64,000 nucleotides of DNA. Source: Sulfobacillus thermosulfidooxidans DSM 9293. GTDB taxonomy: Bacteria; Bacillota; Sulfobacillia; Sulfobacillales; Sulfobacillaceae. A program made the position numbers and the translations under genes. Numbering within the stretch: position 1 is the first letter of the stretch; the number at the start of each line of letters is the position of its first letter. Below are positions 8,482 to 17,570 of the stretch, piece after piece. A model generated the notes under the pieces. That model saw only the letters and a program-made list of their open reading frames with translations, did not search any database and had not been told where the DNA came from. Location of the stretch: the NCBI RefSeq assembly GCF_900176145.1, contig NZ_FWWY01000001.1:2663444-2727443 (forward strand), read 5' to 3'.

Positions 8482-9399
8482 GTGAGTGAGGAGACTCATT
8501 ACGGCACATTGAACCTCCACCATCTTAAAGTGTTTCAGACGGTGGTGCGGCACTTAAGCTTTTCGCGGGCGGCTGAAGAATTGCTTATTAGTCAATCGGC
8601 TGTGTCCATGCACGTGAAAAGCCTAGAGCGCGCTGTCGGGCTGCCCTTATTTGAAAAAGTGGGACATCATATTCGTCTGACGGCAGCGGGAGAATCATTA
8701 TGGTCTTATAGTCAAAAGATTTTTGCGCTCATGGAGGAAACACAACAAGTGATGAGCGCCTTAAAGGGTGGCAATATCGGCCAGTTGCGGGTGGCTGCCG
8801 ACACGACGGTGGGAGTTTATGTGGTACCTGAGTATTTGGGGCAATTCCGACGGATGTTTCCCCAAGTCGCCATTATGCTCGATGTCGCTAACAGGGCCAC
8901 GGTCATGGAACGGATTGCGGCTCGCGAAGCCGATTTGGCCGTAATGGGACAAGTGCCCGAGGATGTGGCCGAATGGGACGCGACTCCCTTTATGGAAAAT
9001 GATTTGGTCGTCATCGCAAGCCCTGAGCATCCATTGGCACAAAAACGATTCATTGCCACCGAAGAATTGGCGCATGAAGGATTTCTGGTTCGAGAGGTGG
9101 GATCGGGCACGCGAGCCACCATGGAACGGTATTTCAATCAAGCTGGCATAACATTTCGTGTTAACATGGAACTGGGAAATAATAGCACGATTAAGCAAGG
9201 TGTGGCTCATGGGTTAGGAATTGCGGTAATCTCCCGCCGTGTGATTCAATTGGAATTAGAGTCAAAGCGTCTTGTCATTTTACCAGTGGAAGGCTTCCCG
9301 CTCAAACGTTACTGGTATGTCGTGCACTTACGGGGACATTATTTGCCACCGCCGGCCAAAGCGTTAAAGGATCTGCTACTGCAGCAGGCGCGGGTATAA
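8482..9399 (+). CDS. cbbR: LysR-family regulator, CbbR-type
   Basis: A 305-residue LysR regulator. The helix-turn-helix (LSFSRAAEELLISQSAVSMH) is at residues 25-45; the effector domain includes AADTTVGVYVVPEYL, REVGSGTR and VEGFPLKRYW, which resemble CbbR activators of Calvin-cycle genes. It begins with GTG directly after the rrf2 stop and points toward the RuBisCO genes, separated from them by a bidirectional terminator. CbbR is more often divergent from cbbL; here the arrangement is tail to tail, so the target promoter is about 2 kb away upstream of cbbL. A sulfur-gene role (CysB/CysL-like) cannot be excluded. Confidence 0.8.
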   Translation: MSEETHYGTLNLHHLKVFQTVVRHLSFSRAAEELLISQSAVSMHVKSLERAVGLPLFEKVGHHIRLTAAGESLWSYSQKIFALMEETQQVMSALKGGNIGQLRVAADTTVGVYVVPEYLGQFRRMFPQVAIMLDVANRATVMERIAAREADLAVMGQVPEDVAEWDATPFMENDLVVIASPEHPLAQKRFIATEELAHEGFLVREVGSGTRATMERYFNQAGITFRVNMELGNNSTIKQGVAHGLGIAVISRRVIQLELESKRLVILPVEGFPLKRYWYVVHLRGHYLPPPAKALKDLLLQQARV

Positions 9400-9517
9400 G
9401 ACAAGCGGGTGTTCCGGCCATATTCTTTTTCTTTATTCTCTCGAATAGTACATGATGGTGGGTCAATAACAATTCATTGACTGTAGATGTTGACAGAGTT
9501 TCAGGCCGGCTCCCACA

Positions 9518-9549
9518 ACAAAAAACAGCCCAAATGGGCTGTTTTTTGT
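9518..9549. terminator. bidirectional terminator between cbbR and cbbS
   Basis: Perfect 15-bp stem: ACAAAAAACAGCCCA (9518-9532) with TGGGCTGTTTTTTGT (9535-9549). The A and T tracts on the two arms allow it to end transcripts from both sides. Confidence 0.9.
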
Positions 9550-9559
9550 GAGGATATCC

Positions 9560-9988
9560 TTAATCGGTGAAGCGTTCGCCCTTCGGCTTATCCGTGGCGT
9601 AACTGTGCAAGGTGTAACGCAGTTGCCGATCGGAACCTTCTTGGCGAATCAAGCCGAAACCGGGATCGTTCGGTGGACGATTCACAATGAAGGACATCCG
9701 TAAAGACTGCCGACCCCGAGAGGGATCATAGGCATTTAGCCGAATGTAGTGATTGGGATACGCTTTGCGGCATTCATTGACTTCGTAGAGGATTGCCGCC
9801 GCATCCTTCTGGTCGAACATCGGCATGCCCCACATTTCCCAATACGTGTTGCGGGGATGAGGATCGTCGGTAAATTCCACACTCATTGGCCAATTGTGAT
9901 CAAGGGAATACTCGATTTGCAACTTGATTTCGTCATCTGTTAACGGGGGAAGATAGGAAAAGGTTCCCTGGGTCAGGTGAAAAGCCAT
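9560..9988 (-). CDS. cbbS: RuBisCO small subunit, form I
   Basis: A 142-residue small subunit with the N-terminal [14 protein letters not shown] motif, [20 protein letters not shown], and a long C-terminal extension typical of red-type (form IC-like) small subunits. It forms the L8S8 enzyme with CbbL. AGGAGGAC precedes the ATG, and the gap from the cbbL stop is 18 bp, so the two are co-transcribed. No cbbX-type activase gene follows; the terminator lies directly downstream. Confidence 0.95.
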   Translation of the reverse strand: MAFHLTQGTFSYLPPLTDDEIKLQIEYSLDHNWPMSVEFTDDPHPRNTYWEMWGMPMFDQKDAAAILYEVNECRKAYPNHYIRLNAYDPSRGRQSLRMSFIVNRPPNDPGFGLIRQEGSDRQLRYTLHSYATDKPKGERFTD

Positions 9989-10006
9989 CGATAGTGTCCT
10001 CCTTAT

Positions 10007-11758
<1,752 letters not shown>

Positions 11759-11800
11759 ATGTATAAGAACACACCCCTCATGCCCCTGACTCCCCCTTAA
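11759..11800 (+). CDS. possible 13-residue leader peptide before the MFS gene
   Basis: An ATG with an excellent AAGGAGGGG site nine bases upstream encodes MYKNTPLMPLTPP and stops at TAA 11798-11800. The peptide ends in a Pro-rich run, a type of sequence that slows ribosomes. It lies 44 bp before an MFS transporter start that has only a weak binding site. This layout resembles translational or transcriptional attenuators of drug-efflux genes. The open frame and binding site are visible; the regulatory role is inference. Confidence 0.4.
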   Translation: MYKNTPLMPLTPP

Positions 11801-11844
11801 TTCTCTCGCTTTCCTTGTTAACTAAAAAATTGGGCGAGGGATCC

Positions 11845-12141
11845 ATGATGCGTTATCTGCGCATTTTCCAGATCCCAGCATTTGCTCGCTATTTTTTTGG
11901 TGACACCATTGTTCGCCTAGTGGAGCAGTGTGTGCAGGTTGCTCTGCTCTGGTTCTTGGCAACGCGCGGTCATTCTCCGGCAAATCTGGGATGGTATGTG
12001 TTTTGGAATACAGCGCCCGTCATCATTGGCGGACCGCTAACCGTGAAACTCTTCCGTTATTGGTCCATTAGGCGCAGTATGGTCGTCGACCTTGTTAGCC
12101 GAGGGCTAGGCTATGGGATGTTAACGGTGGTTATCTATTAA
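11845..12141 (+). pseudogene. truncated MFS transporter (N-terminal part)
   Basis: From ATG 11845 (or 11848) 98 residues follow that look like the first three helices of a drug-efflux type major facilitator: FARYFFGDTIVRL, then a conserved loop, then PLTVKLFRYWSIRRSMVVDL, matching the MFS loop after helix 2. Full proteins have about 400 residues. The frame ends exactly where the structured element at 12143 begins, and no continuation is found beyond it, so the gene was cut by insertion and deletion. Confidence 0.7.
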
Positions 12142-12142
12142 T

Positions 12143-12324
12143 CCCCCTAACAACTATGAACAAAACGACTCTATGACGGGCGTGGGTTAGGGTCTCGCTG
12201 GAGGCGGAGAACGGGGCATGATAGGCTGGAATTGATTGAGCCATAACCCTGTGGCCTTGTTTGTCAATATCATGCCCCGAGAGGATTCGGTCCAGCGATC
12301 AATAACCTGTCTAGAATTAGGGGG
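12143..12324. mobile_element. 182-bp structured element with short terminal inverted repeats
   Basis: The stretch is bounded by CCCCCTAA (12143-12150) and TTAGGGGG (12317-12324). Inside is a nested inverted repeat: GGGGCATGATA (12213-12223) with TATCATGCCCC (12268-12278), plus an outer pair around CGCTGGA and TCCAGCG at about 12196 and 12291. There is no coding frame. It begins where the MFS gene is broken. A small non-autonomous element (MITE-like) fits; the leftover end of a larger insertion sequence or a structured RNA are alternatives. Confidence 0.4.
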
Positions 12325-12459
12325 TTAAACCGTGTACCGGTTGGATTAGAGCTGTTCGGTCACTTCGCATACAATCCAAGACAAAAACCAACCAAAATAC
12401 AATTTGTTCCTTTGAGGTATTATTTATCCGTCAAAGGGAATATTATAGGGCACCTTACA

Positions 12460-12488
12460 TTGACCAAGGGAAGCAGGTGTCTCATAAT
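12460..12488 (+). promoter_or_regulatory. promoter of the Fic/Doc module
   Basis: TTGACC (12460-12465), 17-bp spacer, CATAAT (12483-12488), 33 bp before the antitoxin ATG. Near-consensus sigma-A type. Confidence 0.7.
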
Positions 12489-12520
12489 AGATACATATTG
12501 TACGAAAGAGGGTGCTAAAA

Positions 12521-12670
12521 ATGCGTACCACAAAAGTCCCGGTACTCACGGTAGAACAACAGCCGCAACCGATGGGCTCGAAACCGGTTATCAATGAACG
12601 GCTTCAAGCATTAGGACGCAAAATTGTTCAAGAGCACCTAGAGGCGTTCAAGCGATTAGCGGACAAATAA
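12521..12670 (+). CDS. putative antitoxin of a Fic/Doc pair
   Basis: A 49-residue gene too short for usual gene calls, with a GAAAGAGGG binding site eight bases upstream and the promoter above. The C-terminal half (INERLQALGRKIVQEHLEAFKRLADK) should form a long amphipathic helix, the part that in Phd-type antitoxins blocks Doc. The N-terminal DNA-binding fold of Phd is missing at this length. Its stop is 32 bases before the Doc ATG. The antitoxin call rests on position and helix only. Confidence 0.5.
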   Translation: MRTTKVPVLTVEQQPQPMGSKPVINERLQALGRKIVQEHLEAFKRLADK

Positions 12671-12702
12671 AAGACTGGCCCGGTTACGATGATGCCGTCG
12701 CG

Positions 12703-13056
12703 ATGCAACAGTATGTGGTTAACATTACTGGTCAAGGTCGCGTCGGTGTTTTTCATTCGAACTACTTGAAATCCGCTCTTGTGAGTTCTTTTCAAGGGGG
12801 ATATGGGAGCGATTTCTATCCGACAATCGCGGATAAAATCGCAGTCCTGATTCACGCGATTATTACTATGCACGTTTTTGTAGATGCTAACAAACGGACA
12901 GCCATGGCCCTTGGGTTAGCCGTCGCAGAAGCGAACGGACAACGAATTCGCCCGTTGAGGGATAAGGAGATCGAAGATCTGGCCGTGTCCGTGGCAGACC
13001 ACACATGTGACATCCCAGATATTGCCAAGTGGCTTAGGTTTTATTATCGGTTTTAA
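12703..13056 (+). CDS. doc: Fic/Doc-family toxin
   Basis: A 117-residue protein with the Fic core HVFVDANKRTA at residues 57-67 (HxFx(D/N)xNKRT), the site that phosphorylates or AMPylates its target in Doc and Fic enzymes. The flanking GGYGSDFYPTIADKIAVLIH is typical of the Doc subfamily. Family members usually have about 20 more N-terminal residues. The frame is open upstream through 12640 without a good start codon, so the true start may be a non-ATG codon overlapping the antitoxin, or the N-terminus is lost. Catalytic residues look intact. Confidence 0.75.
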   Translation: MQQYVVNITGQGRVGVFHSNYLKSALVSSFQGGYGSDFYPTIADKIAVLIHAIITMHVFVDANKRTAMALGLAVAEANGQRIRPLRDKEIEDLAVSVADHTCDIPDIAKWLRFYYRF

Positions 13057-13113
13057 GCCCACCACTTTTACACAACATGATCCCACAACTAATCTACGGA
13101 CGTGTTTGGTGAT

Positions 13114-13260
13114 TTACGTCATTCTCATTCGACCTTGGGTAGTGTCGCTGTGAATAGTTTTGGTGTGCGTTCGCGGCTTGCCCGTGCTATCCGTTCCTAA
13201 CGGAATGCGCACTAAGTATTTTTGCGGACCGCGTTTGATAATGTTTCCGCTAGATATCAG
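13114..13260 (-). pseudogene. N-terminal fragment of a tyrosine recombinase (integrase)
   Basis: About 48 residues on the minus strand (SSGNIIKRGPQKYLVRIPLG, then DSTGKPRTHTKTIH) match the arm-site-binding N-terminal domain of phage and integrative-element tyrosine recombinases. There is no clear start codon and the frame stops after this domain, so the catalytic domain is missing. It lies about 100 bp downstream of a tRNA-Pro gene on the same strand, the classic place for such an integrase. Confidence 0.55.
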
Positions 13261-13358
13261 GTCACCTCGCAGGGGAGAATACGTAATCAACCAGATGGAA
13301 TAAGGAAACACGTTAATGAACCACATCGCGGAAATCCTTGTGGGATAAGGCAAAGAAG

Positions 13359-13435
13359 TGGTCGGAGAGACAGGATTTGAACCTGCGACCTCCTGCTCCC
13401 GAAGCAGGCGCGCTACCAAGCTGCGCTACTCCCCG
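13359..13435 (-). tRNA. tRNA-Pro (anticodon CGG)
   Basis: A 77-nt cloverleaf on the minus strand with encoded CCA. The acceptor stem pairs CGGGGAG with CTCTCCG (one G-U), the anticodon loop is TTCGGGA giving CGG, and the T arm reads around GGTTCAAATCC. Confidence 0.96.
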
Positions 13436-13448
13436 ACGAACGGTAGTA

Positions 13449-13478
13449 AGTATAGCGCTTCGGTTCGTTATATGTCAA
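13449..13478 (-). promoter_or_regulatory. tRNA-Pro promoter
   Basis: On the minus strand TTGACA (13478-13473), 18-bp spacer, TATACT (13454-13449), 13 bases before the tRNA 5' end. Confidence 0.75.
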
Positions 13479-13563
13479 GATAAGATGAATAAACGCCAAA
13501 AACGTGGTCAAATACAAGTAGGATGGATACAATAACAATGGTCATTATAAAAGGAGTCGATTT

Positions 13564-14631
13564 ATGGAACTCAAAGGACTGCTACTGGCCGGTGGGACGG
13601 GCAGTCGCTTGCGTCCTTTAACCTATACCGGAGCGAAGCAGCTTATTCCCATCGCCAATCGTCCTATTTTACATTATGCGGTCGAGGCGATGGTGCAGGC
13701 GGGAATAACAGATATAGGCGTCATTGTCGGGGAAACGGGTGCGGCTATTCGCGAAAGTCTGGGAGATGGCCAAGCCTTTGATTGTCATTTTACATACATT
13801 GTACAAGAAGCACCGCTGGGATTGGCACATGCGGTAAAAACCGCCGCGCCGTTCCTTGCAGATGCTCCTTTTCTCATGTTTTTGGGTGATAATTTATTGC
13901 GCAGTGGCCTGGGAACACTTGTGGAACGATTCAGATCGGGACGTTATGCGGCGTCTATTTTGCTAACGGCAGTTGATGATCCCCGGCAATTTGGAGTGGC
14001 CGTTGTCGAAAATGGTCGCGTGACGCGTCTTGTGGAAAAGCCGAAAAATCCGCCGTCCCATTGGGCCTTAGTGGGGGCTTATTGTTTTCAACCGGAAATT
14101 CATGAGGTGATTGCTTCCTTAAAACCATCATGGCGCGGCGAATATGAAATTACGGACGCAATCCAAGCTTTAATTGATCAGGACCGGGTTGTGGATGCCA
14201 CATTTGTTGACGGCTGGTGGAAAGATACGGGACGACCGGAGGATGTTATCGAAGCCAACCGTTTGGTTCTTGAGGATTTGGTACCTGCGGTACAAGGACA
14301 TGTCGACAAAGACAGCGAAATTGTTGGCCGCGTGTATATCGCTCCGACGGCCCGCATTGAGCAAACGACAATTCGTGGACCAGTCGTCATTGGCGAAGGC
14401 GCTGTAATTCGCAATAGTTATATCGGCCCTTATACGACTATTGGTGATGGGGTCACGATTGAAGAAACAGAAATCGAAAATAGTATTGTCCTTCCCGACA
14501 GTCTGATTCAAAGAGTGGCAGAACGCATCGACCAATCCTTAATTGGGCGTGGCGTCAAGGTGCAAGGACGGCATGAGCGCCCTAAAGCCATGCGCCTTGT
14601 TTTAGGAGACCATAGTCGGGTTGATTTATAA
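13564..14631 (+). CDS. rmlA: glucose-1-phosphate thymidylyltransferase (long form)
   Basis: Nucleotidyltransferase of 355 residues starting with LLLAGGTGSRLRPLT, the dNTP-binding loop, then KQLIPIANRPILHY, and a C-terminal left-handed beta-helix (IGRGV and repeated I-G-x hexapeptides, about residues 250-340). The long form with the beta-helix is common in Gram-positive and archaeal dTDP-sugar pathways. It makes dTDP-glucose from glucose-1-phosphate. AAGGAG precedes the ATG. It opens a cluster with rmlC- and rmlB-like genes for a cell-surface deoxysugar. Confidence 0.9.
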   Translation: MELKGLLLAGGTGSRLRPLTYTGAKQLIPIANRPILHYAVEAMVQAGITDIGVIVGETGAAIRESLGDGQAFDCHFTYIVQEAPLGLAHAVKTAAPFLADAPFLMFLGDNLLRSGLGTLVERFRSGRYAASILLTAVDDPRQFGVAVVENGRVTRLVEKPKNPPSHWALVGAYCFQPEIHEVIASLKPSWRGEYEITDAIQALIDQDRVVDATFVDGWWKDTGRPEDVIEANRLVLEDLVPAVQGHVDKDSEIVGRVYIAPTARIEQTTIRGPVVIGEGAVIRNSYIGPYTTIGDGVTIEETEIENSIVLPDSLIQRVAERIDQSLIGRGVKVQGRHERPKAMRLVLGDHSRVDL

Positions 14632-14665
14632 CAGATGATCAATATCAAACGGCATAGGAGGCATT

Positions 14666-15136
14666 ATGAGTACTTTTGGAACCATTGAAGGTGTGGTTGT
14701 TAAACAGCTCGTGCGTCATCCCGATGATCGTGGATTTTTTCAAGAAATCTTGCGCGATGATGACCATCTCTTACGCAAATTTGGTCAAGCCTCATTGTCC
14801 ATGAGTTATCCCGGTGTTATTAAGGCGTTCCACTATCACGAACGGCAAGACGACTTATGGTTTTTTCCCGTCGGGTCAGCCCAAGTGGTGTTATATGATG
14901 CCCGCAAGGATTCGCCGACCTATGGCATTACCCAAGTGTTATATCCGGGAGAGGACAATCCCCAACTCATTGTAATTCCGGTGGGCGTGGTCCATGGATA
15001 TCGAGTACTCGGGAACAAGCCCCTTATGATTGTCTATTTCACTACGGAATCCTATAACCCCGCACAACCGGATGAAAAACGGTTGGCGTGGAATGATGAA
15101 ACCATCGGATTTGATTGGACAACCCAAAATCGATAA
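14666..15136 (+). CDS. rmlC: dTDP-4-dehydrorhamnose 3,5-epimerase family protein
   Basis: A 156-residue cupin of the RmlC type with DDRGFFQEILR at the N-terminus, VIKAFHYHERQDDLWFFPVG holding the catalytic His region, and IPVGVVHGYRVLG near the end. It is a little shorter than typical RmlC (about 180). Some relatives are 3-epimerases for other dTDP-sugars, so the product could be a 6-deoxysugar other than rhamnose. Confidence 0.82.
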   Translation: MSTFGTIEGVVVKQLVRHPDDRGFFQEILRDDDHLLRKFGQASLSMSYPGVIKAFHYHERQDDLWFFPVGSAQVVLYDARKDSPTYGITQVLYPGEDNPQLIVIPVGVVHGYRVLGNKPLMIVYFTTESYNPAQPDEKRLAWNDETIGFDWTTQNR

Positions 15137-15152
15137 GGAAGAAGCGACAGCC

Positions 15153-16190
15153 ATGCGTGTCATGATAACAGGAGGACTCGGCTTTATCGGGTCCCAGATG
15201 GTTCGTTATTTACTCGAGACAGTTCCCGATATTCATATTATTAATGTCGATGCGTTAACCTATGCAGGGAATTTAGAAAACCTGAAGGACTATGAAAATG
15301 ACCCGCGTTATGAGTGGGTGCATGCATCGATTGGCGATCAGGCAACGCTCGACAGAGTTCTTGCTGAAAATCCTGTGGATGTCATCATCAACTTTGCCGC
15401 TGAATCGCATGTGGATCGTTCGATTCTATCTGCGGCACCATTTGTGACGACCAATGTTTTGGGCACTCAGGTCCTGTTGGAGCTCGCTAGAACCCATCAT
15501 GTGCCAAGATTTCTCCAAGTCTCTACGGATGAAGTCTATGGAAGCTTACCTCTTGGGGGCAGCAATTGGTTTTCCGAAACATCCCCTTTAACTCCCAATA
15601 GTCCTTATGCCGCGAGTAAAGCTGCGGCCGATTTTCTCTGCTTGGCAGCCTTTCGCACGTACGGTCAGGATGTCGTTATCACGCGTTGTTCGAATAATTA
15701 TGGACCCTATCAATTTCCTGAAAAGCTGATCCCGTTATTCATTACAAATGGGTTGGAAGGGAAAACATGGCCGCTATATGGTGACGGGCAAAATGTTCGG
15801 GATTGGCTTCATGTGTCCGACCATGTCCGAGCACTATGGATGGTTGCCCTTCAGGGGAAGAGTGGCCAAATTTACAATATTGGAGGACATAATGAGAAAT
15901 CGAACCGGGAAGTGGCCGAGGCCCTAGCGGACATTTTGCACCTGCCGTATTCGGTCATTACCCCGGTAGCGGATCGGTTAGGTCATGACCGGCGATACGC
16001 TATTGACTCCCAGAAAATCACGAAGGAACTGGGTTGGCATCCATTAGTCGATTGGGAACAGGGCCTACGCGATACCGTTCAGTGGTACAAAGATCATGAA
16101 GCGTGGTGGAAAGCTATTAAAACCGGTGCCTATTTGGAATATTACCAGCAACAATATGGTCCGTTGAGAAAGGATTCACCCAGCGCATGA
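15153..16190 (+). CDS. rmlB: dTDP-glucose 4,6-dehydratase
   Basis: Extended short-chain dehydrogenase of 345 residues. It has the NAD-binding GGLGFIGSQ motif, the catalytic Thr-Asp-Glu region STDEVYGS, and the YAASK active-site motif; NNYGPYQFPEKLIP is characteristic of RmlB. ATG 15153 with AAGGAAG upstream is chosen over the longer frame from 15030, which would run inside rmlC. It makes dTDP-4-keto-6-deoxyglucose. Its stop overlaps the murT ATG by four bases. No rmlD follows. Confidence 0.93.
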   Translation: MRVMITGGLGFIGSQMVRYLLETVPDIHIINVDALTYAGNLENLKDYENDPRYEWVHASIGDQATLDRVLAENPVDVIINFAAESHVDRSILSAAPFVTTNVLGTQVLLELARTHHVPRFLQVSTDEVYGSLPLGGSNWFSETSPLTPNSPYAASKAAADFLCLAAFRTYGQDVVITRCSNNYGPYQFPEKLIPLFITNGLEGKTWPLYGDGQNVRDWLHVSDHVRALWMVALQGKSGQIYNIGGHNEKSNREVAEALADILHLPYSVITPVADRLGHDRRYAIDSQKITKELGWHPLVDWEQGLRDTVQWYKDHEAWWKAIKTGAYLEYYQQQYGPLRKDSPSA

Positions 16191-17560
16191 GATTTTTTCT
16201 GGCCGTATGGATAGCGCGTATTGTCGGTTGGGTTAGTCGCTTGACAGGCCGCGGAGGCAGCTCCTTGCCGGGGCTCATTGCCCGCCGCATTGATCCTCGA
16301 GTTTTTCAGCGACTGGCTAAAAAAATTCGTGGCGGCGTCATCTTGTTGACGGGGACTAATGGCAAAACGACGACGGCGGCCATTGCCACATTTCTATTAC
16401 GCAAGAGTGGACGCAAAGTCGTCAACAATCAAGCCGGGGCTAATTTGATTCTCGGATTAACGGCGGCGTTGATTCAGGCTAGTCGCTTGAGATTATATCC
16501 CAAGGCTGATATGGCCCTGTTGGAGACCGATGAAGCGACCATGCCCAGAGCTGCGGAGGAAAGCCGACCCAAAGCCATAGCCGTCACCAATTTTTTTCGG
16601 GATCAGCTTGATCGTTATGGCGAATTATCTACGACGGTGAATTTCGTCAAGAAGGGGATTGAAAAGCTTGATCCACAAGGATGGCTGGTCTTAAATGCCG
16701 ATGATCCGCAAGTGGCCTATCTTGGCGCTTCTTATTCCCAAGTTCTCTATTTTGGTGCTGACTTGTCTGCCTACCCTACACCCCAAGGGCACCATGATAT
16801 TCAAGATGCCCGGTTTTGTCCCCGCTGTGGGCACGAGTTACGCTATATTCGGCAATACTATGCACACCTGGGCGATTATTATTGTCCAGCCTGCGATTAC
16901 CGCCGTCCCATCCCTGATCTTTTATTGGTGGATTGGCAAGGAATTCACGGAAATCTTCGGATCGATTACCGTGGAGAACAAATTAGTGTACCGATGCGCT
17001 TGCCAGGATTATATAATGCCTATAACGTGATGGCAGCAATGGCCATCGCTTTGCTCTTCGGTGTGGAGTTGGACACGGTCGCCACCTCACTGGGGAGCTT
17101 TCGCCCGGCGTTTGGGCGAATGGAAGAAGTCTCGATTGAAGGCAAAGATGTCTGGTTAGCTCTCGTAAAAAACCCGGTGGGATTTAACCAAGTCTTACAA
17201 GCGATCGATGAGGACAAGCGCCCTTTAAAAAATCTATTATTTATCATTAATGATCGTTATGCCGATGGGCAAGATGTATCGTGGTTGTGGGATGTTGATT
17301 TTGAGCGCTTTGTCCAACCGCAGTGGCATGTATGGATTAGCGGCATTCGGGCTCGAGATATGGCTGTGCGTCTGTTATATGCCGGGCTGGATACTGGCAG
17401 CATGCATGTCATAGAAAAACCGGAGGTAGCGTTGGAGGATTTGATACACAATAGTGCGCCGGAGCAAGTGACCTATATCTTGCCGACGTATACAGCACTC
17501 TTGGAAATTCGCAAGTACCTGACGGATAAAGGGTATACGCGACACTTTCGGGAAGGGTAG
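16187..17560 (+). CDS. murT: MurT-like Mur ligase family protein (lipid II amidation)
   Basis: A 457-residue protein with the Mur-ligase ATP loop LTGTNGKTTT, an NNQAGANL loop, a four-cysteine zinc ribbon (CPRCGHEL ... CPACDYRR, around residues 208-240) inserted in the central domain, and the C-terminal DUF1727 region with YADGQDVSWLWDVDFE. These are features of MurT, which together with the amidotransferase GatD converts the D-Glu of lipid II to D-iGln. No gatD gene is next to it, unlike the common murT-gatD pair. It overlaps rmlB by ATGA, so it is co-translated with sugar genes. Confidence 0.87.
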   Translation: MRFFLAVWIARIVGWVSRLTGRGGSSLPGLIARRIDPRVFQRLAKKIRGGVILLTGTNGKTTTAAIATFLLRKSGRKVVNNQAGANLILGLTAALIQASRLRLYPKADMALLETDEATMPRAAEESRPKAIAVTNFFRDQLDRYGELSTTVNFVKKGIEKLDPQGWLVLNADDPQVAYLGASYSQVLYFGADLSAYPTPQGHHDIQDARFCPRCGHELRYIRQYYAHLGDYYCPACDYRRPIPDLLLVDWQGIHGNLRIDYRGEQISVPMRLPGLYNAYNVMAAMAIALLFGVELDTVATSLGSFRPAFGRMEEVSIEGKDVWLALVKNPVGFNQVLQAIDEDKRPLKNLLFIINDRYADGQDVSWLWDVDFERFVQPQWHVWISGIRARDMAVRLLYAGLDTGSMHVIEKPEVALEDLIHNSAPEQVTYILPTYTALLEIRKYLTDKGYTRHFREG

Positions 17561-17570
17561 GATTTTTACG

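Noticed and set aside
8761-9210. 149-codon minus-strand frame inside cbbR
   Set aside because: Fully contained in a well-supported LysR gene, no motif and no start signal.
12412-12597. 61-codon frame across the Fic/Doc promoter
   Set aside because: It overlaps the promoter and the better supported antitoxin frame, and has no binding site.
15030-15152. N-terminal extension of rmlB
   Set aside because: It would overlap rmlC by over 100 bases and precede the NAD-binding motif with an unrelated sequence; ATG 15153 has its own binding site.
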